Shown here: piece after piece, positions 1-6,340 of the stretch
Position numbering within the stretch: the stretch's first letter is position 1
How the letters are laid out: every line of letters begins with the position of its first letter
From: DASUZB01 sp036377075
Lineage (GTDB): Bacteria > Actinomycetota > CALGFH01
Direction: 5' to 3'
NCBI GenBank assembly: GCA_036377075.1
Contig: DASUZB010000173.1
Span: 1 to 16,376 of the forward strand
DNA length: 16,376 nucleotides
Made by a program: the position numbers and the translations under genes
The notes under the pieces: generated by a model
What the model was told of the DNA's origin: nothing
The model's input: the letters and a program-made list of their open reading frames with translations, nothing else
Databases searched by the model: none

Positions 1-1
1 C

Positions 2-352
2 ATCCCCCACCTGGGCAGCTTCCTGGACGACTGGCGCGCCCACGAGCGCCTGGTCGACCAGCTCGCCCGCTACCCCAACCTGTACGCCGACACCTCCGGC
101 GTGCGGCGGTTCGACTACCTGGTCCGGGCCGTGCGCCGGGCCGGGCCGGGCAAGCTCGTGTTCGGCTCGGACGGCCCCTGGCTGCACCCCGCCCTCGAGC
201 TCGGCAAGGTTCGCCTCCTCGGGCTCCCGCCCGCCGAGGAGGCGATGATCCTCGGCGGCAACCTGCTGCGGTTGATCGGCCGGCGCGAGCCCGTCACGGG
301 TGCGAGGCCGGCAGGCCGGCGGCCGCCGGCCGCCGCGGCGGTGGGACGCTGA
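2..352 (+). CDS. Amidohydrolase_2 family metal-dependent hydrolase, C-terminal part
   Basis: The reading frame is open from the left edge of the window, so only the last ~116 residues are present. Visible are PHLGSF (start of a late TIM-barrel strand), NLYADTSGV, and LVFGSDGPW, whose Asp is the expected metal-binding or catalytic residue of the last barrel strand. A closing helix follows, with PPAEEAMILGGNLLRLI. This order is typical of amidohydrolase_2 (PF04909) enzymes, which are cytosolic hydrolases or decarboxylases acting on small cyclic or carboxylated substrates; the substrate cannot be told. The tail after the domain is rich in Arg, Pro and Ala and is probably disordered. The gene ends 3 bases before the M20 peptidase start, so the two are very likely one operon. 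The family assignment is firm; the exact reaction is unknown. Confidence 0.85.
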   Translation: MPHLGSFLDDWRAHERLVDQLARYPNLYADTSGVRRFDYLVRAVRRAGPGKLVFGSDGPWLHPALELGKVRLLGLPPAEEAMILGGNLLRLIGRREPVTGARPAGRRPPAAAAVGR

Positions 353-355
353 GCG

Positions 356-1801
356 GTGGAGCCGGTCGTCCGGCGCGTCCTGGATGCCGCCATCGCGGGA
401 CGGCCGTGGTTCCTCGCCACCTTGAGGGAGTTCGTCGGGTTCCCTTCGGTCAGCGCCGACCCTCGCCGCGCCGGCCAGGTTCGTGCCTGCGCGTCCTGGC
501 TCGCCGGCGAGCTCGCCGACGCGGGCCTCGACGAGGTCGAGGTCATCCGGACGGGCGGGCACCCGGCCGTCCTGGCCGCGTGGCGGCACCTCCCCGCGGC
601 GCCGACCCTGCTGGTCTACGGCCACTACGACGTCCAGCCCGCCGGGCCGCCGGCGGCCTGGCGCTCGGCGCCGTTCGAGGCGTGCCTGCGAGGCGAGCAC
701 CTGTACGGCAGGGGCGCGTCCGACGACAAGGGCCAGCTGCTCGCCTGGGTCGCCGCCTTCCGTGCGTGGCTGGCCGCCCATGGCCGCCCGCCGGTGAACG
801 TCGTGTTCCTCTTCGACGGCGAGGAGGAGATCGGCAGCCCGAACCTGCTCCCGGTGCTGCGGCGCCGCCGCCGGACGCTGGCGGCCGACGCCGCGGCCGT
901 GTCGGACACGCGCATGCTCGGACCGGACCGGCCCGCCATCACCTACGGCCTCCGCGGCTCGGTCCGGGCCGAGGTGGAGGTGCGCGGGCCGCCGGTCGAC
1001 CTGCACTCCGGGACCTTCGGCGGTGCCGTTCCCAACCCGTTGCAGGTGGTCGCCGAGCTGGTCGCCGGGCTGTACGACGAGCGCGGGCGGGTCCGGGTCC
1101 CCGGGTTCTACGACGGCGTGCGGGCCGTTCCCGCGGCCGAGCGTGCGGCCCTGGCACGCGACGGGCCGGGCGACGCCGAGATCCGGCGCATGGCCGGTGT
1201 CGCGCGGACCAACGGCGAGCCGGGCTACACGCTCTACGAGCGGACCACCATCCGCCCGGCGCTGACGGTCAACGCGATCAGCGGTGGCCGCCAGGGACCG
1301 GGCCGCAGCGCGGTGATCCCCGCCCGCGCCAGCGCCGCGGTGGAGGCCCGCCTGGTGCCCGACCAGGAGCCCGCGGACGTCGAGCGGCGGCTGCGACGGC
1401 ACCTGGCCGGTGCCGTCCCCCCCGCGGCTCAGCTCCGCGTGCGGTTTGCGGCGGGGAGCCGCCCTGTCGTCGTCGACCGGCGCCACCCGGCGATGCGCGC
1501 GGCCGCGCTCGCCTACCACCACGCGTTCGGCGCCCCCGCGGTGTTCCTGCGGTCCGGTGGCACCATCGCCCCGGTCGGCATGCTCGGCGAGGTGCTCGAC
1601 CTGCCCGTGGTGCTGATGGGGTTCGCACTCCCGGGCGACCGACCGCACGCGCCGAACGAGCGGGCACACCTGCCCACCCTGCAGCGAGGCGTCGACACCT
1701 GCATCTGGTTCCTCACGCGTATGGGCCGGCTCGGGCCACGCCGCCACCCCGATGGAGGCTTCCGGGGGGAACCGGCTCGGCTCCCCCCGGGCAGACCCTA
1801 G
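356..1801 (+). CDS. M20 family metallopeptidase (dipeptidase/deacylase type)
   Basis: This 481-residue protein has the full set of M20 di-zinc hydrolase signatures. GHYDVQP contains metal ligand His90 and Asp92. GRGASDDKG contains the bridging Asp123. GEEEIGS contains the catalytic Glu157 and ligand Glu158. SDTRM carries a further Asp ligand. DLHSGTFGG belongs to the lid/dimerisation domain, and a late His lies in PHAPNERAH. Such enzymes cleave dipeptides or N-acyl amino acids in the cytoplasm. The length fits the long M20A/carnosinase-like branch (about 450-480 residues). The GTG at 356 is 3 bases after the upstream stop, implying translational coupling with the amidohydrolase. The last ~20 residues extend past the domain and overlap a hairpin. 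The family is certain; the substrate is not. Confidence 0.93.
   Translation: MEPVVRRVLDAAIAGRPWFLATLREFVGFPSVSADPRRAGQVRACASWLAGELADAGLDEVEVIRTGGHPAVLAAWRHLPAAPTLLVYGHYDVQPAGPPAAWRSAPFEACLRGEHLYGRGASDDKGQLLAWVAAFRAWLAAHGRPPVNVVFLFDGEEEIGSPNLLPVLRRRRRTLAADAAAVSDTRMLGPDRPAITYGLRGSVRAEVEVRGPPVDLHSGTFGGAVPNPLQVVAELVAGLYDERGRVRVPGFYDGVRAVPAAERAALARDGPGDAEIRRMAGVARTNGEPGYTLYERTTIRPALTVNAISGGRQGPGRSAVIPARASAAVEARLVPDQEPADVERRLRRHLAGAVPPAAQLRVRFAAGSRPVVVDRRHPAMRAAALAYHHAFGAPAVFLRSGGTIAPVGMLGEVLDLPVVLMGFALPGDRPHAPNERAHLPTLQRGVDTCIWFLTRMGRLGPRRHPDGGFRGEPARLPPGRP
1762..1790 (+). terminator. GC-rich hairpin inside the 3' end of the M20 gene
   Basis: CCGGGGGG (1762-1769) pairs perfectly with CCCCCCGG (1783-1790), plus an A-T closing pair, around a short loop. 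It lies within the last codons of the M20 gene, 9 bases before its stop codon. There is no T-tract. It may end the amidohydrolase-M20 transcript; its position inside the coding region is unusual. Confidence 0.4.
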
Positions 1802-1955
1802 CTCTGGAGGTTCGCCGTCAGCTTGGTGCCGTCGATGCTGCCCCAGCCGGTGCAGGCGCGACCCGGACGAGGTAGCCGGTCTGCGGGTCGGCGTCGGCGG
1901 CCGCGTCCGGCACGGCCCCGCCCTGGCGGTGGCCCGGGTGCAGCCGTAGCGGTTC
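1798..1955 (-). pseudogene. Decayed C-terminal remnant of an S53 (sedolisin/kumamolisin-like) protease
   Basis: Read on the minus strand, one frame ends with ACTGWGSIDGTKLTANL and a stop at 1798. This resembles the final TGxGSxxG segment of S53 peptidases. Just upstream, in another frame, is VPDAAADADPQTGYLVRV, which resembles the conserved VPDvsadAdPxTGY stretch that in intact enzymes lies shortly before the catalytic-Ser GTS motif. The Ser motif and roughly the last hundred residues that should separate these two segments are missing, and the frames do not match. The simplest reading is a pseudogene with an internal deletion and at least one frameshift. The segments are seen directly; the family call is from motif memory. 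The remnant is convergent with, and overlaps by 4 bases, the end of the M20 gene. Confidence 0.5.
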
Positions 1956-1976
1956 GGAAGGCCCCGGCCGTCCCGC

Positions 1977-2648
1977 TCAGCCGGCGCGGTCCACGCCCGG
2001 GGCGGCCTGCGGCTCGTCCTCGGCCGGTTCCAGCCGGCGCAGCGCGAACCCGGTGACGAAGACCAGCAGCCACAGGTACTTTGCCAGGGTCGGCTGCACG
2101 ATCGCGAGCGGGATCGACAGCAGGAACACCGCCGGAAGGCGGAGGATCCGCAGCAGCACCGAGCGGCGCACCGGGCGGTGCACCCCGGGGAGGGCCAGCG
2201 CGCGGATGCGGATCGCGTACAGCCACACCGCGGCCTCGGCCAGCCCGGCGGCCGCCACGCTGGCCGCGTAGAAGATCGTCGCCGGCACCTGGTTGCCGGC
2301 CCTGCTGAGCAGGGCGGTCGGGTACGGCAGGAACGCGATGCAGCCGAGGACCAGCAGGTTGAGCAGGACCAGCCGCCGGTCCATGCCCTTGATGTAGCGG
2401 AACAGGTTGTGGTGGGCGATCCAGAACAGCCCGATCGCGGCGAAGCTGAGCCCGAACCCGCCGATCTGCGGGAGCGCGTTCCTGAGCAGCCGGCCGGACT
2501 GCACGTGGCCGCTGTCGGGGACCCGCAGGCCGACGATCAGCAGGGTGATCGCGATCGCGAAGATGGCGTCGCTGAAGAACAGGATCCGGTCGTACTCGAT
2601 CTGCCCGGCCCTGGTCACGCCGCGCCAGCGCTGGGAGGGGGCTGCCAT
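1977..2648 (-). CDS. TMEM175-type potassium channel (DUF1211 family)
   Basis: The 223-residue protein has six hydrophobic segments (about residues 24-41, 58-79, 92-112, 121-144, 168-184 and 190-203). It opens with RILFFSD at residues 21-27, the RxxxFSD signature of the TMEM175/DUF1211 family. Bacterial members are about 200 residues, have six transmembrane helices, and assemble as tetramers forming potassium-selective leak channels without a GYG filter. The C-terminal tail is charged and probably cytosolic. ATG 2648 is chosen because the signature follows at the usual distance and because a TACACT hexamer ends exactly 7 bases upstream, as in leaderless Actinobacterial transcripts; no Shine-Dalgarno sequence is visible. 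A strong hairpin separates it from the regulator gene upstream, so it is probably transcribed alone. The larger open frame covering it is an artefact. Confidence 0.9.
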   Translation of the reverse strand: MAAPSQRWRGVTRAGQIEYDRILFFSDAIFAIAITLLIVGLRVPDSGHVQSGRLLRNALPQIGGFGLSFAAIGLFWIAHHNLFRYIKGMDRRLVLLNLLVLGCIAFLPYPTALLSRAGNQVPATIFYAASVAAAGLAEAAVWLYAIRIRALALPGVHRPVRRSVLLRILRLPAVFLLSIPLAIVQPTLAKYLWLLVFVTGFALRRLEPAEDEPQAAPGVDRAG

Positions 2649-2655
2649 GGGCGGG

Positions 2656-2661
2656 AGTGTA
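2656..2661 (-). promoter_or_regulatory. Putative -10 box (TACACT) of the TMEM175 gene, leaderless
   Basis: On the minus strand TACACT (2661-2656) matches the TANNNT pattern and is followed by 7 bases and then ATG 2648. Transcription would start at or next to the A of the start codon. No convincing -35 box is visible. Confidence 0.45.
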
Positions 2662-2716
2662 CCCGCCGGGCCATGCCGACCCGGCGGGCTGGCCACCGCG
2701 TCGCCGCGGCGCCCGC

Positions 2717-2757
2717 AGGCCGGGAGCCGGGAGGGAGGGCACCCGGGCTCCCGGCCT
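2717..2757 (-). terminator. Strong hairpin, probable terminator after the LuxR-type regulator
   Basis: AGGCCGGGAGCC (2717-2728) is perfectly complementary to GGCTCCCGGCCT (2746-2757), a 12-bp GC-rich stem. The inner GGG and CCC can extend it with one bulge. It lies between the 3' end of the LAL regulator and the start of the TMEM175 gene, both on the minus strand. There is no T-tract, which is common for terminators in very GC-rich genomes. Confidence 0.55.
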
Positions 2758-2812
2758 GACGCGGTGCTACGTGTGGTCGAAGGGCCGGACGTAGGGGTCG
2801 GTCCCCCCCTGC

Positions 2813-2912
2813 TCAGCGGTGGAAGTACGGGTCCAGGACCCGCACCTCGGTGATCCGGTCCACGGGCAGGCCGTTGCGCTCGGCGGCGGCGCCCCTTACG
2901 TCGGTGGGGCGA
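2813..2912 (-). pseudogene. Orphan C-terminal gene fragment of unknown family
   Basis: Immediately after the regulator's stop codon, in a different minus-strand frame, there is a stretch reading RGAAAERNGLPVDRITEV followed by RVLDPYFHR and a stop at 2813. All codons from GAAAER to the stop end in G or C, which is the coding signature of this genome, and the peptide looks like a normal protein tail. No start codon or upstream domain exists in this frame: upstream it runs into the DNA-binding end of the regulator. I read it as the last ~30 codons of a gene whose body was deleted, with the junction near 2900-2912. I do not recognise the family. A chance open frame is possible but unlikely given the codon pattern. 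Confidence 0.4.
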
Positions 2913-5526
2913 TCTCCCGCTCCGCCGCGACCCGCGCGGCCTCACGCCGCGAGCCGACGCCGAGCTTGGCGAGGATCGCCGAGACGTGGTGGCCGGCGGT
3001 CTTCTCGGAGATGTGCAGCCGGGCGGCGATGTCGGCGTTGCGCAGGCCGGCGCCGAGCAGGGAGAGCACCTCGAGCTCGCGGGCGGTGAGCCCCGCGGGG
3101 TTGGCCGCCGTCGCCCGCCGGGGTCGGCGCGGCAGGCGACGCACGCCCAGCTCGCGAAGCCGCCGGGCGGCCAGGTCGGCGGCCGGCCGCGCCCCCAGCC
3201 GCTGCAGCTCCTCGAGCGCGCGCCGCAGCGGCTCCTCCTCGTCGGCGTCGGCCAGCGCGAGCGCGGCCTCGTACGGGCAGCCCAGCTCGTGCCAGCGCGC
3301 GGCCGCGCGCGCCCACTCGCCCGCGAGCTGCAGCGCGTACGGCTCCTTGACGACGGCGGGGACCTCAGCGTCGAGGCCGGCACGGCGGCGCCAGTCGACC
3401 AGCTCGACGGCCAGCGACCGCCACCCCCGCTCCCGGGCGAGCGGGAGCACGGCGGCCGTCGCCTCGGCGACGGCGGCCGGATCGCCTTCGAGCCATGCGG
3501 CCTCGGCCCGCGCGGTCGCGACCGGGGCGAGCCGCGGCAGCTCCCCGGTCGGCTCGGCCAGCGCCCAGGCCTCCTCGAGCGGCGCCCACTGGCCCGGGTC
3601 CCCGCGCCGCGCCCGGACGAGCCCGAGCACCACCAGCGCGTTGATGCGCGGCGAGATCGAGGTGCGGGGGACGCGCAGGACGGCCGCGGCGGACTTGCCC
3701 GCCTCGCCCCAGCGGCCCTGGTCGAGCTCGATGCGGGCGCGGAACGACAGCAGGTAGCGCCGGTCGCGTTCCAGGCCCCGGTCGCTGCAGTAGTCGAGCC
3801 CCGCCTGCAGGTGGCGGGTGGCAAGGCCGTAGCGGCGGGCGCTGACCGCCGTGCCGATGAGCACCATGTAGGCCCGCGAGGCCTGCTCGGCGAGCCCGGC
3901 CTGGAGCGCGCGCTCGAGGGCCTGCTCGAGCTTGCGTCCCCCGTCGTCGAACTTGCAGGTGCCGATCGTGACGAGCGCGTGGACGGTCGTCTCGGCGTCG
4001 TCGAGGCGGTCGGCGAGCTCGAGGGCGCGGCCGGCCCAGCGCAGTCCCGCCTGCCGCCGGCCGGCGGCCGTGTGCGTGTGCGCCAGGTTGGCGTAGGCCA
4101 TGGCACGCTCGCGTCCTGGCGGCAGCGCCTGGAGGAGCGCGACCGCCTCGCGCGCCGCCTCCTCGGCTTCCAGCGCCCGTCCGGGGCACCAGAGCACCTG
4201 CGAGAGCCAGCGGAGCGCGTCGCCCTCCTCGAGCCGCTGGCCGAGCTGCCGGCGGCTCGCGAGCGCCTCGGTGACCGCCGCGACCGCCGCGTCGTTCTGG
4301 TCGGTCAGGTAGCACGAGTAGGAACGTCCCTCGAGCAGCTCGGCGCGCCTGACCGGCGGCAGCCGGTCGCCGAACCGGAGGGCACGGGCGTACTGCGCGG
4401 CCGCCTCGCGGTGCGCACCGAGCGACGCCGCACGGGCGGCGGCCGCCGGGGCGAAGCGCAGGACCGCGTCGGCGTCGCCGGCGGCCTCGGCGAAGTGGGC
4501 GAGGCGGGCCAGGTCGGGCACGCCCCCGGGCGGGTCGGCGAGCGCCGCCAGCGCCTCGCGGTGCAGGGCCGCCTTCCGGTGTGGCGGCACCGACTCCTCG
4601 ACGGCGAGCCGGGCGAGCTCGTGCCGGAACGCCACACCCCCCGGCACGACGACCAGCATGCCGGAGGTCAGGCACTCGTCGAGACGGTCGGCCGCACCAC
4701 CGGCCAGCGCCTCCAGGAGCCAGGGCTCGGCGGACGGCGGCACGACGGCGACCGCCTCGAGGAGGCTCAGCCCGGCGGGGCTGAGCCGTGCCGCGCGGGC
4801 GAGCACCGCGTCCCTGACCGTGTCCGGGATCCCCTCCGCTCCACTGGCGAGCGCCTCGACGACGAAGAACGGGTTGCCGCCGGTCTTGCGGTAGAGCTCG
4901 CCGGCGTCGACGCCGTACGGCCCGGCGAGCTGCGCGACCGCGCCCGGCGAGAGCCGGCCGAGCCGCATCCGCCCGACCGCCCGGCTGGTCGCCAGCTCCC
5001 CGAGCACGATCCGCAGCGGGTGCGCCCGGTCGAGCTGGTCGTCGCGGTAGCTCGCGACGACCAGCGTCGGCACCGCCTCCACCCTGCGGGCGAGCAGCCG
5101 CAGCACGTCGAGCGTGGCCTCGTCCGCCCAGTGCAGGTCCTCGAGGACGAAGACGGACGGTGCCCGCGCGCTCAGCTCGCGCGCGAGCGCCCTCGCCACC
5201 TCGTGCGGCAAGGCGCCGTGCTCGACGGCCGCGCCGAGCTCGCCGCCGGACCCCTCCGCGACGACGCGGAGCGGCCCGAGCGGGCTCGGCGTGAAGAGCG
5301 GGTCGCAGGCGCCCCAGAGGACCCGCGTCGACGGGCCGCGCTGGTCGCAGAAGCGCCGCACGAGCGTGGTCTTGCCGACCCCGGCCTCGCCGCGGACCAG
5401 CAGGACCTGCCCGCGCGCGCTGCGCTCCACGGCGTCCAGGCGGTCGGCCAGCATCGACAGCTCGGCGCCGCGCTCGAGCAACGCGCCCGGCGCGGGCGCG
5501 TCGGTATCGAGCGCGACCGTTGGCAT
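2896..5526 (-). CDS. LAL-type transcriptional regulator: AAA+ ATPase with C-terminal LuxR HTH
   Basis: This is an 876-residue cytosolic regulator. An N-terminal AAA/STAND ATPase domain shows Walker A RGEAGVGKTT (residues 45-54) and Walker B SVFVLEDLHWAD (124-135). A long Ala/Leu/Arg-rich helical middle (about 330-780) looks like TPR-type repeats for ligand or partner sensing. A LuxR/GerE DNA-binding domain occupies residues 812-870, with LTARELEVLSLL, ADIAARLHISEKT and AILAKLGV. The length is typical of the MalT/LAL group, which multimerise on ATP and inducer binding to activate transcription. ATG 5526 is preceded by GAGGCG, a weak ribosome site, and by a good -35/-10 pair. Its target is unknown; the LOR gene upstream and the TMEM175 gene downstream are the nearest candidates. 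The long open frame on the opposite strand is a GC artefact. Confidence 0.93.
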   Translation of the reverse strand: MPTVALDTDAPAPGALLERGAELSMLADRLDAVERSARGQVLLVRGEAGVGKTTLVRRFCDQRGPSTRVLWGACDPLFTPSPLGPLRVVAEGSGGELGAAVEHGALPHEVARALARELSARAPSVFVLEDLHWADEATLDVLRLLARRVEAVPTLVVASYRDDQLDRAHPLRIVLGELATSRAVGRMRLGRLSPGAVAQLAGPYGVDAGELYRKTGGNPFFVVEALASGAEGIPDTVRDAVLARAARLSPAGLSLLEAVAVVPPSAEPWLLEALAGGAADRLDECLTSGMLVVVPGGVAFRHELARLAVEESVPPHRKAALHREALAALADPPGGVPDLARLAHFAEAAGDADAVLRFAPAAAARAASLGAHREAAAQYARALRFGDRLPPVRRAELLEGRSYSCYLTDQNDAAVAAVTEALASRRQLGQRLEEGDALRWLSQVLWCPGRALEAEEAAREAVALLQALPPGRERAMAYANLAHTHTAAGRRQAGLRWAGRALELADRLDDAETTVHALVTIGTCKFDDGGRKLEQALERALQAGLAEQASRAYMVLIGTAVSARRYGLATRHLQAGLDYCSDRGLERDRRYLLSFRARIELDQGRWGEAGKSAAAVLRVPRTSISPRINALVVLGLVRARRGDPGQWAPLEEAWALAEPTGELPRLAPVATARAEAAWLEGDPAAVAEATAAVLPLARERGWRSLAVELVDWRRRAGLDAEVPAVVKEPYALQLAGEWARAAARWHELGCPYEAALALADADEEEPLRRALEELQRLGARPAADLAARRLRELGVRRLPRRPRRATAANPAGLTARELEVLSLLGAGLRNADIAARLHISEKTAGHHVSAILAKLGVGSRREAARVAAEREIAPPT

Positions 5527-5534
5527 AACGCCTC

Positions 5535-5564
5535 ATATTGCCCACGGCCGTCACCGCGTTTCAA
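5535..5564 (-). promoter_or_regulatory. Putative sigma-70-type promoter of the LAL regulator
   Basis: On the minus strand TTGAAA (5564-5559) and CAATAT (5540-5535) are separated by 18 bases. CAATAT ends 8 bases before ATG 5526, so the transcript would be leaderless or nearly so. This is the best-matched promoter in the window. Confidence 0.55.
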
Positions 5565-5607
5565 GCGCGGACGAAGCCAAGGACGGCGCCGGGGGCTTGG
5601 CTGCAGC

Positions 5608-5640
5608 GCCCGAGCGCCCGCCGGGCACCCCGGGTCGGGC
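5608..5640 (-). terminator. Nested hairpin at the end of the LOR gene
   Basis: GCCCGA (5608-5613) pairs with TCGGGC (5635-5640), enclosing a second 5-bp stem, CCGGG (5621-5625) with CCCGG (5629-5633). It begins at the stop codon of the LOR gene and could terminate or attenuate transcription before the LAL regulator. There is no T-tract, so support is limited. Confidence 0.33.
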
Positions 5641-6206
5641 TAGCGCGGCAAGGGCGACGGGACGCTTGGCTGCAGGGCGTCGCGGCGGCCGCTGCGCCCC
5701 CAGCTGGTCTCGATCGTCGCCGTCGCCGCCAGGACGAGCAGCGGGTCGAGGTCGTCGGCGACGGTGACGGTCGCGCCCCAGGTGCCCGCGCCCGCGAGCC
5801 AGTAGGCCGAGACGGTGGCGGCCGGGCGGCCGCCGCGGACGAAGGCGTACTCGAGGGCGCTCGCCTCGCCCTCGACCCGCAGCGGCTCCTCGCCGGCGAC
5901 CTCGAGCGCGTAGCGGACCCGGGCGGGCGCTCCGGCGAGCGCGTTGCGCAGGGCGGCGAGGACCGGCGGGGTACGCCCCACCGGCAGCTCGCGAAGCTCC
6001 GCCCGCGCCCCGTCCGGCGCGTCGATCGCGAACCGCGGCAGGAACGGCGAGCCGTGCTGCCGGACGGTGGCGAGCTCGTCGCCGGCGAGGCTCCGCAGGG
6101 ACCAGCGGCCGACCCGGTCGGTCGGTCCCTGCACCCAGCAGAGGTCGCGCCCGGACTCGTCGCTGACGAAGATGTCGAGGTCGCTTGGTTGCAGGACGAA
6201 CCGCAC
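5640..6206 (-). CDS. LURP-one-related (LOR/tubby-like) family protein
   Basis: This 188-residue protein has the beta-rich pattern of the LOR family (PF04525), related to the tubby C-terminal and phospholipid scramblase fold. FVLQPSDLDIFVSDESGRDL is followed by WSLRSLAGDELATV, PRFAIDAPDG, ALEVAGEEPLRVEGEASALE and a hydrophobic end, DLDPLLVLAATATIE. Bacterial members are small cytosolic or membrane-associated proteins without a well-established function. GTG 6206 is chosen because GGAGGAG (6223-6217) sits 10 bases upstream and because the domain begins at once; an ATG at 6296 would add an unlikely basic leader reaching into the kinase control region. The gene is divergent from the sensor kinase and lies upstream of the LAL regulator on the same strand. 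The family is confident; the role is unknown. Confidence 0.8.
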   Translation of the reverse strand: MRFVLQPSDLDIFVSDESGRDLCWVQGPTDRVGRWSLRSLAGDELATVRQHGSPFLPRFAIDAPDGARAELRELPVGRTPPVLAALRNALAGAPARVRYALEVAGEEPLRVEGEASALEYAFVRGGRPAATVSAYWLAGAGTWGATVTVADDLDPLLVLAATATIETSWGRSGRRDALQPSVPSPLPR

Positions 6207-6270
6207 GCCGAAACGTCTCCTCCACGAGGCAGGATCTGCGCCAACCGTGCGAGCGGGGCGTGAAGACGGC

Positions 6271-6311
6271 GCAAAGAACGACCCCCCAGGATGCAAAGAA
6301 GTTGCAAAGAT
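6271..6311 (+). promoter_or_regulatory. Three phased GCAAAGA direct repeats, putative response-regulator operator
   Basis: GCAAAGA occurs at 6271, 6293 and 6304, giving centre-to-centre steps of 22 and 11 bases (two and one helical turns). The last two copies are 7 bases separated by 4, the geometry of PhoB/OmpR-family boxes. The last copy overlaps the TTGCAA that could be the -35 element of the sensor-kinase promoter. This is the shared region between the LOR gene and the kinase gene, so it could control both. Binding by the KdpE-like regulator encoded just downstream is inferred. Confidence 0.55.
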
Positions 6312-6333
6312 CCCGGCGGCCCGGATCTATGCT
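6302..6333 (+). promoter_or_regulatory. Putative promoter of the KdpD-like kinase, leaderless
   Basis: TTGCAA (6302-6307) and TATGCT (6328-6333) are separated by 20 bases, longer than ideal, as in promoters that need an activator. TATGCT ends exactly 7 bases before ATG 6341, so the message would begin at that codon. Confidence 0.45.
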
Positions 6334-6340
6334 TGTCCGC

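Noticed and set aside
1977..4106. 709-codon minus-strand frame joining regulator antisense-frame sequence to the TMEM175 protein
   Set aside because: Only the last 223 codons are protein-like. The upstream part is an out-of-frame shadow of the LAL regulator and crosses the hairpin at 2717-2757.
2986..5643. 885-codon open frame on the plus strand opposite the LAL regulator
   Set aside because: Its translation is low-complexity, rich in Arg, Gly, Pro and Asp, with no domain. The minus-strand product has full ATPase and LuxR motifs. Long antisense frames are expected at this GC content.
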